Source of the DNA: Methanosarcinales archaeon
GTDB lineage: Archaea > Halobacteriota > Syntropharchaeia > Alkanophagales > Methanospirareceae
NCBI GenBank assembly: GCA_025464645.1
Contig: JAODGF010000111.1
Location: 1 to 12,851, forward strand
Reading direction: 5' to 3'
DNA length: 12,851 nucleotides
The translations under genes were made by a program, and so were the position numbers. A model generated the notes under the pieces. It was not told the DNA's origin. It worked only from the letters and a program-made list of their open reading frames with translations, and did not search any database. Positions 1 to 7,077 of this stretch are shown one piece after another. The first letter of the stretch is position 1. Each line of letters begins with the position of its first letter.

Positions 1-1
1 G

Positions 2-1690
2 GATGATTTCCGAAAGTATCCAATAATGTATGGACCAATTGCCGATGGGGTCCCGTCAACTCCGGTATTCGAGATGTATCCCGTGGGGTTCTTCTCCATT
101 CTTGAACATCTGGAAAAGAACGGGTTAAATGTGAGAATAGTGAACTTAGCAGCGAGAATGCTTGATAAACCAAAATTTGATGCGGAAAAGATGATACGCA
201 AGCTTAAACCAAAGGCTTTTGGAATTGACTTCCACTGGTTGGTACATGCACAGGGGAGCCTCGAAGTTGCGAAGATATGCAAGCGTTATCATCCAGACAT
301 ACCCATAATTTTCGGTGGATTTTCTGCAACTTACTTCTTCATGGATTTGATTCGCTGTCCAGAGGTAGATTTTATAATCCGAGGCGATTCCACAGAGGAG
401 CCCCTTTTGCAACTCCTGGAAGCGATTATCCATCACTACCCTCTGTCCCACATTCCAAACCTGGTATGGAAAGATAAAACTGGAGAAGTTCATATAAACC
501 CGTTCAATCATGTCCCGAACGCTGTTAATGAGTCAAATAGCTACCTCTATATCTTCAAATCTGCTTTGAAATACATGGATGTCAAGAGTTTGAGTCCCTG
601 GAAGGGTTGGGCTGCACATGAGTGGCTTGACTATCCCATTACCGAGGTGATTACCTGTCGCGGGTGTGTTTATAATTGCACCTTCTGTGGGGGTTCCAGG
701 AGGGCGTTGAAAACGTACTGCAATCGTAATAAACCTGCTTTTCGTGATCCCAAAATGATCGTTGAGGACATAGCGAAGATCGTCGAATATACACGTGCGC
801 CAATTTTTATCACCGGTGACCTCAGACAGGGTGGTGAGGCATACGCTTACACCGTCCTGAACGGGCTGAAAGGAATATCCTTCGATAACCAGATAGTAAT
901 TGAGCTATTTGACACTGCACCGAAGGAGTATTTTGAACTCGTAGCTGATTCTATCAAGAACTTCAACTTTGAAATATCGCCTGAAACGCATGATGAAGAG
1001 ATAAGGAAAGTGTGCGGAAAGCGGTATAAAAATCATGAAATGGAAGAGAATATAAAGTGGGCTCTGGATTTTGGATGCCGCAGATTTGATATTTTCTTTA
1101 TGATCGGTCTTCCTTTTCAGAATTGCCAATCTGTCATGGAGACCGTGGACTACTGCGGGTATCTGATGAACAAATTTGGTGAGCGTGTAGTCCCTTTTAT
1201 TTTACCCTATTCCCCTTTTATTGACCCGGGGTGCATAACATACGAGAATCCCGAGAAGTTCGGATACAAAATCCTCTTCACCACCCTAAAGGAATACCAG
1301 AGAGCAATGCTATCTCCAAGTTGGAAGTATATCCTGAATTATGAAACCAAATGGATGACCAGGGACGAAATCGTAGATTGCACTTACCGTGCCGGATTGA
1401 GACTGAACTCTCTGAAGGCAGACTGTGGGTTGATTGACCATGATTCATTCAGGGCAAGGGAAGAAAGAATAAAACTTGCAATTGAGCTCACCAACGCCAT
1501 AGACGAGATAGAGAAGATAAAACCCGCAGATGTGAGGCGAGAAAGATTAATGCAACTTAAATCCGAGTTAGATATGATGTTTAACTCCGTGATTAACGAG
1601 AAGAGGAGCATGGGGTGGCCTGCAACGAAGAGAAATTTACGGATTTTTAATATCTTCAAGGCGATGATAGGCGAATACTTAAGTGAATAA
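2..1690 (+). CDS. B12-binding-type radical SAM protein (5' end outside window)
   Basis: Probable radical SAM enzyme of the cobalamin-binding-domain class, about 560 residues visible. The cluster motif CX3CX2C is at residues 214, 218 and 221 counted from the ATG at 26, followed by FCGGSRR. The preceding ~190 residues look like the Rossmann-type B12-binding module (PIIFGGFSATYFF, VDFIIRGDSTEEP) but I see no clear DxHxxG cobalamin-ligand motif, so B12 may be bound base-off without that His or not at all. The frame stays open to the left edge (DDFRKYPIM before the ATG), and homologues of this type begin further upstream, so the ATG at 26 is probably internal and the gene partial. Substrate unknown. 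The C-terminal ~130 residues are helical and charged. The stop is followed by an inverted repeat and then the UbiA promoter. Family call is firm; the reaction cannot be named. Confidence 0.85.
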   Translation, partial: DDFRKYPIMYGPIADGVPSTPVFEMYPVGFFSILEHLEKNGLNVRIVNLAARMLDKPKFDAEKMIRKLKPKAFGIDFHWLVHAQGSLEVAKICKRYHPDIPIIFGGFSATYFFMDLIRCPEVDFIIRGDSTEEPLLQLLEAIIHHYPLSHIPNLVWKDKTGEVHINPFNHVPNAVNESNSYLYIFKSALKYMDVKSLSPWKGWAAHEWLDYPITEVITCRGCVYNCTFCGGSRRALKTYCNRNKPAFRDPKMIVEDIAKIVEYTRAPIFITGDLRQGGEAYAYTVLNGLKGISFDNQIVIELFDTAPKEYFELVADSIKNFNFEISPETHDEEIRKVCGKRYKNHEMEENIKWALDFGCRRFDIFFMIGLPFQNCQSVMETVDYCGYLMNKFGERVVPFILPYSPFIDPGCITYENPEKFGYKILFTTLKEYQRAMLSPSWKYILNYETKWMTRDEIVDCTYRAGLRLNSLKADCGLIDHDSFRAREERIKLAIELTNAIDEIEKIKPADVRRERLMQLKSELDMMFNSVINEKRSMGWPATKRNLRIFNIFKAMIGEYLSE

Positions 1691-1692
1691 TC

Positions 1693-1763
1693 CTAAGCAT
1701 CGTGGGCTCTGCCCCGGTAACCCCACAAGCTCAGTAGGGACTTATTTAGAGTTTAGTGCTTAG
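1693..1763. repeat. inverted repeat with internal GC-rich hairpin
   Basis: Perfect 7-base arms CTAAGCA (1693-1699) and TGCTTAG (1757-1763) enclose 57 bases. The left half of these carries a second hairpin, GTGGG...CCCAC, around GGGCTCTGCCC. It lies in the gap after the radical SAM stop and just before the UbiA box A. It could act as a transcript end for the upstream gene or be a copy of a dispersed intergenic repeat. It does not fold into a tRNA. Confidence 0.5.
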
Positions 1764-1765
1764 AA

Positions 1766-1775
1766 TTTAAATATA
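1766..1775 (+). promoter_or_regulatory. archaeal box A promoter for the UbiA gene
   Basis: TTTAAATATA matches the archaeal TATA-box consensus very well. Transcription would begin about 25 bases downstream, near 1795. That is after the TTG at 1786, so the longer 350-residue reading from 1786 is unlikely. A weaker TTATAT at 1831-1836 could be a second box. Confidence 0.65.
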
Positions 1776-1872
1776 CCACAGGATATTGAGCAATTACAAT
1801 ATATTCGTATTCCGGTTTCCTCGCTATATGTTATATCCTTTGTTGAATATGAACATAAAAGGATATGTTTAT

Positions 1873-2838
1873 ATGTTTGGTGAACCACCGCAAAACATGG
1901 CTAATAAATTAATCGCATGGATAAGGATACAGGAACTGCATAAGCATCTAACCACTCAGCTACCTTTCCTGCTCGGCACCAGTATTGCATGGTTTGTAAG
2001 TGGAAGAATAAATTGGCATGTCTTCGCCATTTCTGTCATTGCCATCTATTTCCTGACCAATGCGTGTTTCATATCGAACGAGTATTTCGACTACGAAACC
2101 GACAAGATAAACGTGGAACGTATCGGTGGCGATAAAGTGGGAGTCACAACGACCGGGGGGACGAGGGTGCTGGTAGAAGGTCTGTTGCCAAGGAGACAAG
2201 CTCTAATTGCATCCATACTCTTCTTTATTGCTGCAATTCCGCTCGCGATACTGCTCCAGTTCCATTTTAATACTGGAGTATTAACGCTCCCCATAGGTTT
2301 ACTTGCGGGTCTTATGGGTCTATTTTATACTGCGCCGCCGATAGAGGCATCACATCGAGGGCTTGGCGAGGCTTTTTTGTGTATTAATAACGCTGCCATT
2401 CCCGTATTTATGGGTTTCTATTTGCAACAGGGATTCAGTTTGCTCCCGCTCGTGGTCGCACTCCCCTGGATTATCCATGCACCAGCAATGAAGATAATAC
2501 GCGAATTCCCGGATTACGAAGCGGATTTGTCCGCAAATAAAAGGAATCTCGTGGTTATATTTGGTAAGGAGAGAATGGCGCCAGTTTATATCTTAATGAC
2601 CGTATGTGCTTTAATTCTGTTTATTCCAGTCGTGTTTATCGTCAAAGGAGTAGTACTTCTACTGCTTTTGTTGCCAATTTTCTTCTTGCTCAGGAGTTTA
2701 ATCCCGATGATTCGTGGAGAATGGAAAAACAAGGAGGGCTTGGACGTTATATGTAAGAATGGATTTATAGGAATGCTCTTTATACTCGTGGCACTTACGG
2801 GGATATTCATTCTCGAAGGCTTGTTTGTTTGGATTTAA
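1873..2838 (+). CDS. UbiA/MenA-family membrane prenyltransferase
   Basis: Integral-membrane enzyme of the UbiA superfamily, which joins a polyprenyl chain to an acceptor (quinone precursor, lipid or similar). Numbered from the ATG at 1873, the first Asp-rich motif is NEYFDYETD (N69, D73, D77) and the second is PDYEAD (D214, D218), both binding the Mg-diphosphate of the donor. About eight hydrophobic segments follow the family layout, and the length of 321 residues is normal. Start choice: AAGGAT at 1859-1864 lies 8 bases before the ATG at 1873, and the box A at 1766 puts the transcript start after the TTG at 1786. The ATG at 1897 (MANKLIAWIR) is the next alternative. The acceptor cannot be read from sequence; MenA-like quinone synthesis is one option, archaeal lipid synthesis another. 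It follows the radical SAM gene by 182 bases but has its own promoter. Confidence 0.85.
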   Translation: MFGEPPQNMANKLIAWIRIQELHKHLTTQLPFLLGTSIAWFVSGRINWHVFAISVIAIYFLTNACFISNEYFDYETDKINVERIGGDKVGVTTTGGTRVLVEGLLPRRQALIASILFFIAAIPLAILLQFHFNTGVLTLPIGLLAGLMGLFYTAPPIEASHRGLGEAFLCINNAAIPVFMGFYLQQGFSLLPLVVALPWIIHAPAMKIIREFPDYEADLSANKRNLVVIFGKERMAPVYILMTVCALILFIPVVFIVKGVVLLLLLLPIFFLLRSLIPMIRGEWKNKEGLDVICKNGFIGMLFILVALTGIFILEGLFVWI

Positions 2839-2860
2839 GATAGCCATTGAGGTTGATGAT

Positions 2861-3016
2861 TTGAAAAGCTGGATAAGGATACATGACTGCCCGCTTTGGG
2901 CGTAAAGATATAGCATGTATTTCAAAGTCTTCCTGATAGGCTTCTTGGATATAAGGGAAATGGAGAATGACTTCACCACTTCGCAACGCCCAGCACCATG
3001 CAAGCGGAATAGATAG
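2861..3016 (+). pseudogene. stop-interrupted reading-frame relic between UbiA and the methylase
   Basis: One plus-strand frame reads protein-like text (DDLKSWIRIHDCPLWA), meets TAA at 2903-2905, then continues from ATG 2915 for 33 residues (MYFKVFLIGFLDIREMEND...) to TAG 3014-3016. The first part shares the 14-mer TGGATAAGGATACA (2870-2883) with the start of the UbiA gene (1918-1931), and both encode WIRI in frame. It may be the remnant of a gene once beside UbiA. I do not recognise the protein, and chance is possible. Confidence 0.25.
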
Positions 3017-3017
3017 G

Positions 3018-3025
3018 TTTTATAT
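3018..3025 (+). promoter_or_regulatory. box A promoter for the restriction-modification cassette
   Basis: TTTTATAT lies about 40 bases before the methylase ATG at 3063. The expected transcript start near 3047 gives a short leader, with only a weak purine-rich stretch (AAGAGAAAGAA) as possible ribosome binding site. Confidence 0.5.
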
Positions 3026-3062
3026 CCCTGTGCATAATTAAATCTTAAGAGAAAGAAATGCC

Positions 3063-4532
3063 ATGAAGATAAAAGAAATTCTCAGGGAGTTTAGAGCAGA
3101 AATTTTTAAAACTGCATACAAGGGATGGAGTGAACAAATAATGTCATGCACAGCAGTGCTGGTAGAAAATAAACCCATAAGTAAAGATACAAACAATCTT
3201 GCGCCAATCTCAGCACACGCTCTCAGAGCGGAATTTGGCTCTACAAGTCATATATATCACTATGTTAACAAGACATTGGAATGTCTCTGGAAAGAAGTAA
3301 AAGGCGAACCGGGTATAAAGGCAGAGGTGGATAATTGGGCAAGTACCATTGGAACATTTTATGGATACAAACCTGATATTTCGCTGTTCTTAGATCATAC
3401 ATATCTGGATATCGTAGCTAAAATTGCGGTTTATTTGAAATTTGAAAAATCACCAAATAGAGATGAAATTCTCGATGTTATCAGCGGGAAGTATTTTAGA
3501 GCCAAAGGCATTGCAAATTTCCTGGAAGAGGATTTCTCTCTGTGGCTTCTCAGTCCCGGAATAGAGGATAAATCTTTCGCCCTATTTTGTTCCATTATTG
3601 AGGCATTAGCAAATTACGATTTCTCCAAAATAGACGAAGATATATTTAGAGAAATATACGAAGAGATCGTTGAACGCAAAGAGAGGCACAAAGCCGGTGA
3701 ATACTACACACCGGAATGGCTCGTTCAACTTATTCTGAATGATGTGTTTGCCTTACGGAAAGGAGGTATTCCCAAAATTTTAGACCCCGCATGTGGTTCC
3801 GGCACTTTTCTATATCGTTATATAAGACACCTCATCGAAAAAAGAGCGTCCTTAAAAGAAATAATAAAAAATGTGGCAGGCATAGACGTAAATCCGATAG
3901 CTGCCACCATCACAAAGGCAAACTATCTAATGGCAATCAGCGATTTAATTGAAGATTCGGAAGAGATAACGTTACCAATTTACACAAAAGACTGTTTGAA
4001 GTCACCAGACCTGTTCAATTATGGAAAAATTGATAAATACGACATAATCATTGGTAATCCTCCCTGGATTGTTATGAGGTCTATGAAAAATAAAGAATAC
4101 CAGAACTTTTTAAAGAAGGAGGTCTTAAATTACCGCCTACTTGAAAATAAAGACGTTCATCTTTTTACTCAGATGGAACTCGCAACACTCTTCTTCTGCA
4201 AGTGCGCTGATTTATACCTGAAAAGGGGAGGGATAATAGCTTTTGTAATGCCAAGGAGCGTTTTAGCAGGAACAATCCATCACATCAACTTCAGAAAATT
4301 TAAAAAGCCACCTATAAAGCTAATCAAAATAATTGATTTAGAGGATGTGAATCCTCTCTTCAATATGCCTTCTTGTGTGCTAATTGGATTAAAAGATGGT
4401 ACAACTGAATACCCAGTATTATCAGAAAGGTATGCAGGCGAGTTACATGGTAGAAATCTCAAATTCTCTGAAGCAAAGGCAAGATTATCTACGGAGGTTT
4501 GTAAATACATTCCCCCGATAAATTCAAGGTAG
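3063..4532 (+). CDS. N6-adenine DNA methyltransferase, N-terminal part (frameshifted gene)
   Basis: N-terminal and catalytic part of a gamma-type DNA adenine methyltransferase of a type II (possibly IIG-like) restriction-modification system. A helical N-terminal region of ~200 residues is followed by GEYYTP (212-217, motif X), DPACGSGTF (241-249, SAM-binding motif I), GIDVNP (motif II) and NPPW (332-335, catalytic motif IV). All catalytic motifs look intact. No nuclease motif is evident in the N-terminal region. The frame ends at TAG 4530-4532 immediately after a CCCCC run (4512-4516). In the frame one base back, the text continues as homologue-like DKFKVGASIFPRSLYFV and runs to 5434, so one lost C would explain the break. 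The product as encoded has the catalytic domain but no target recognition domain. Moderately AT-rich, with its own promoter. Confidence 0.8.
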   Translation: MKIKEILREFRAEIFKTAYKGWSEQIMSCTAVLVENKPISKDTNNLAPISAHALRAEFGSTSHIYHYVNKTLECLWKEVKGEPGIKAEVDNWASTIGTFYGYKPDISLFLDHTYLDIVAKIAVYLKFEKSPNRDEILDVISGKYFRAKGIANFLEEDFSLWLLSPGIEDKSFALFCSIIEALANYDFSKIDEDIFREIYEEIVERKERHKAGEYYTPEWLVQLILNDVFALRKGGIPKILDPACGSGTFLYRYIRHLIEKRASLKEIIKNVAGIDVNPIAATITKANYLMAISDLIEDSEEITLPIYTKDCLKSPDLFNYGKIDKYDIIIGNPPWIVMRSMKNKEYQNFLKKEVLNYRLLENKDVHLFTQMELATLFFCKCADLYLKRGGIIAFVMPRSVLAGTIHHINFRKFKKPPIKLIKIIDLEDVNPLFNMPSCVLIGLKDGTTEYPVLSERYAGELHGRNLKFSEAKARLSTEVCKYIPPINSR

Positions 4533-5434
4533 GTGCGAGTATATTCCCAAGGTCGCTTTATTTTGTAAATATTATTTCGCACACAAACTTACAAGCTACT
4601 GTGAAAACCTCCTCTGAGATTTATCACATGGTTAAAGAGCCATGGAAAATTGTATTAGAAGGTTGCGTGGAGGATGATTTTCTGTATGCCACATTGTTGG
4701 CTTGGGAGATAATTCCTTTTGGCTATATTAAACTTCATCCAGTCATACTTCCGATTAGAGAGCATTTTAATGGGTATAGGCTATTAAATTCAAATGAATT
4801 ACAAAGAGCGGGGTTTACAGGCGCTGACGAATGGCTTGAAAAAGCAGAGGAGATTTGGCGCGAAAGAAGGACAGAAAAATCAAAAAAGCGCTTCCCAAGT
4901 TTATTGGATAGATTAAACTACAATAATCTCCTTACAACTCAGAATTCATCCAAGAGATACGTTGTATTATACAACGCAACTGGTACCAATTTGGTCTCCT
5001 GTGTTATTGATAAGTCATCGCTACCCTGTTTCATAGCAAATGGAAAAGAAGTAAAACCAAAAGGTTTTATTGTGGATGTCAAGACATGGTTTTTTGAAAC
5101 TGAAAATGAGATGGAAGCATATTACGTATGTGCTATTTTTAACTCCGAAATAATTAACGAGCTAATAAAACCTTTACAACCAAGAGGACTTTTTGGTGCT
5201 CGTGCTATTCATAGAAGACCATTACTTTTTGCAATACCTAAATATAACAGTAATGACGATATGCATCTAAAACTCGCTGATATTGGGAAAGAGTGTCATG
5301 AAAAAGTAAAAGCGATGAAATTTGCGCAGAAGAACAATGTCAGAGCGGAAGTGAGAAATAAACTTAAAGGTGAAATAACGAAAGTAAACAAAATTGTATC
5401 AAAATTTATAAACATCAGAATGGAGGGCGAATAA
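4505..5434 (+). CDS. N6-adenine DNA methyltransferase, target-recognition C-terminal part (frameshifted gene)
   Basis: C-terminal part of the same methylase, in the minus-one frame. The frame is open from about 4505; the homologous text begins near 4517 (DKFKVGASIFPRSLYFV), which overlaps the end of the N-terminal part. Internal GTG 4601 is the first available start codon, and a product from it would be 277 residues, but no Shine-Dalgarno sequence precedes it, so separate translation is doubtful. Residues beyond that form the DNA target-recognition region, with text typical of such methylases (IKLHPVILPIREHFNGYRLL, TWFFETENEMEAYYVCAIFN, RGLFGARAIHRRP). If the frame were restored the whole protein would be about 790 residues. 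The stop at 5432-5434 is followed after one base by the ATG of the putative endonuclease, so the two genes form one operon. Confidence 0.7.
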   Translation: MHSPDKFKVGASIFPRSLYFVNIISHTNLQATVKTSSEIYHMVKEPWKIVLEGCVEDDFLYATLLAWEIIPFGYIKLHPVILPIREHFNGYRLLNSNELQRAGFTGADEWLEKAEEIWRERRTEKSKKRFPSLLDRLNYNNLLTTQNSSKRYVVLYNATGTNLVSCVIDKSSLPCFIANGKEVKPKGFIVDVKTWFFETENEMEAYYVCAIFNSEIINELIKPLQPRGLFGARAIHRRPLLFAIPKYNSNDDMHLKLADIGKECHEKVKAMKFAQKNNVRAEVRNKLKGEITKVNKIVSKFINIRMEGE

Positions 5435-5435
5435 A

Positions 5436-5931
5436 ATGCCCGCAGATATACAATTGTTATCGGATAAACTTCAAGAAATGAAAGAGATATATGAAGAGGC
5501 TATTAGAAATGGTAAATATAATCGAGTTGGGTTGTTACAGATAAGAAGGTTTATGGATTCCCAAAGAAGAAGGAGCAGGACATTTTAGTTCAGCCTCCAC
5601 AAAATGGCACAAATGCATCTGTTGGACCTATCATGGCAATTAACGTGAGAAGTCAATTGAGCTCCATTGAGAAGAATTATGACACACTATTTGAGAGGAT
5701 ATTTGCAGAGGCGTTGAATCTTCATAATAGGTTTCCCTATATGGTCTTAGGGTATTTCTATTTACTTCCCAAGGTTGGATATGACTCAGATGCAGCAAAA
5801 GAAAATCGGGTGGTATTATCCGAGGGTACAGCCTTGAAAAGTATATCTTAAGCTTTTTATCTATCGCGAAGAGAACAAGCCCAAGCGATGTGCCTTGGAA
5901 ATATGCTACTACGAAGCAGGCACGCAGTTAG
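5436..5931 (+). pseudogene. putative type II restriction endonuclease, broken by at least two frameshifts
   Basis: Starts at ATG 5436, one base after the methylase stop and with GGAGGG (5422-5427) upstream. Frame 1 gives MPADIQLLSDKLQEMKEIYE... to about residue 42, ending at TAG 5586. The text continues one frame back as KKKEQDILVQPPQNGTNASV, then MAINVRSQLSSIEKNYDTLF and ALNLHNRFPYMVLGYFYLLP, to TAA 5850-5852. It continues one frame further back as LEKYILSFLSIAKRTSPSDV to TAG 5929-5931. Joined, the pieces make about 165 residues, small for an endonuclease. The position after a methylase and the strand AINVRSQLSS, which sits where PD-(D/E)xK enzymes carry their catalytic core, suggest the cognate nuclease. 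The exact family is not identified. Each break has the sign of a single-base deletion. Product almost certainly non-functional unless the breaks are sequencing errors. It converges on the RFC-like gene 25 bases away. Confidence 0.5.
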
Positions 5932-5956
5932 AAGATAAATCTCGTGGTTTTTTACA

Positions 5957-6979
5957 TCAGCCATGCAAATACGACATTTTCATCAGCATCTCTTCTAAGT
6001 GTATTATTGCATTTAAGGAATTACAAAGATCGAAATCCGCTTCGCCTTCATATAACACAAGCTTTGCGAATTTTTTCGATTCTTGCATTGTCATCTTCCT
6101 TCGCAACGCCTCGTGTATCTCTATCAGAATTTCTTTTCCTCCTATTCGCGCGTCCTTTATCAGAAATTCTAATCCCGCTCTCACATCTTTATACCGCCCC
6201 TCGAATGCCGAATCTATCAACTCCTCCGCTATCTTTCTTTGAAAAAAAGCATTCTGCACAACCTCTTCTATTCTGTCACTTTCAATCGTTTTTCTCGTCG
6301 CCGTTGCTGCTGCTTCTAACATATTTATTGCAGCACCAGCATCTCCCCTTGCATATTCTTTTAGCGTTTTCAAACCACCTTCCGTAAGTTTTACACCTTC
6401 TTCCTCTGCTATTGACTTTACCAATGTATCCATCGCACCGCTTTTATCTAAAGGCGAGAAGTGAAAGTTCAGGCATCTTGACCTTATCGCAGGGATGACA
6501 CCCGCGGGTCTCGTGGTGGAGAAGATGAATCTACATGTTTTGTTGCTCCGTTCTATCACCCTTCGTAACGCTTGTTGAACATTTCCGGGAAGAAAATCGG
6601 CATTACTGAAAAATAGTAATTTGAAGGGGGCGTTTAGTGGTGACAACGCGGTATACTCTCTTATCATCTCCTTAAAAATATCTATCGCGGATTTCTGCTC
6701 ATCGTAGAAGAATTTGAATCTTTTATCCTCCCGCAGCCATTTTTTACGCTGTTCAACAAAATCAGAGGTTTCTATAAGCATGAGGTTCTCAGCGTAGAAC
6801 TCACCGTATAGCTCACTCGCAAGGGCATAAACCAGAGAGGTCTTACCTGTACCCTTTGGACCCCAGAGCAAGAGATTTGGTATTGTTCTCTCCTTGACAA
6901 ACCCTTTTATCTGTTTCACCACCTGTGCTTGCCCTGCGATTTCATCTAACCTCTTTGGTCTGTATTTCTCTGTCCACAT
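5957..6979 (-). CDS. RFC small-subunit-like AAA+ clamp-loader protein with degenerate Walker B
   Basis: 340-residue AAA+ protein of the replication factor C small-subunit family, which loads the PCNA sliding clamp. It begins MWTEKYRPKRLDEIAGQ as RFC subunits do. Walker A is GPKGTGKT (40-47), and the SRC motif with the arginine finger is at 167-169. The Walker B acidic pair is missing: the canonical DEAD is SNAD at 125-128. Sensor 1 lacks the usual Asn (FIFSTTRPAG), and the canonical ASDERG region is replaced by a longer charged stretch (~72-100). It should bind ATP but probably hydrolyses it poorly, while still offering an arginine finger to a neighbour. This suits a second, specialised small subunit; such two-small-subunit complexes are known in Methanosarcina. 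The length of 340 is slightly above the usual ~320. It is last in the minus-strand run, 98 bases after the PaREP1 gene; no strong Shine-Dalgarno or box A is seen. Confidence 0.8.
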   Translation of the reverse strand: MWTEKYRPKRLDEIAGQAQVVKQIKGFVKERTIPNLLLWGPKGTGKTSLVYALASELYGEFYAENLMLIETSDFVEQRKKWLREDKRFKFFYDEQKSAIDIFKEMIREYTALSPLNAPFKLLFFSNADFLPGNVQQALRRVIERSNKTCRFIFSTTRPAGVIPAIRSRCLNFHFSPLDKSGAMDTLVKSIAEEEGVKLTEGGLKTLKEYARGDAGAAINMLEAAATATRKTIESDRIEEVVQNAFFQRKIAEELIDSAFEGRYKDVRAGLEFLIKDARIGGKEILIEIHEALRRKMTMQESKKFAKLVLYEGEADFDLCNSLNAIIHLEEMLMKMSYLHG

Positions 6980-7077
6980 GTCTAACTTTTTTACTTCCGG
7001 TAAAGACCTTGAATAGCCGGGATTTCATCGTCGAAGCGAAGCGCCGTCAAGATAATGCATCCTTTGCATCTTTTAAC

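Noticed and set aside
1693..1763. tRNA-like gene suggested by 7-base outer arms
   Set aside because: No T-loop GTTC, no D-arm and no anticodon arm with a 7-base loop on either strand.
2861..3016. Stop-codon read-through or pyrrolysine in the interrupted ORF
   Set aside because: The internal stop is TAA, not TAG, and no family match supports a functional product.
4509..4517. Programmed minus-one ribosomal frameshift joining the methylase halves
   Set aside because: ATTCCCCCG does not form a slippery X XXY YYZ heptamer in the zero frame, I see no clear downstream pseudoknot, and the neighbouring gene carries similar breaks.
5895..6387. Plus-strand ORFs over the RFC-like gene
   Set aside because: They are antisense to a well-supported AAA+ gene, with low-complexity Ser/Leu-rich translations. 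Only the first few codons before 5957 could belong to the broken endonuclease.
6980..7077. Structured leader or small gene before the RFC-like gene
   Set aside because: Only a short GCATC direct repeat, CGAAG repeats and a 14-codon ORF are visible; nothing above chance.
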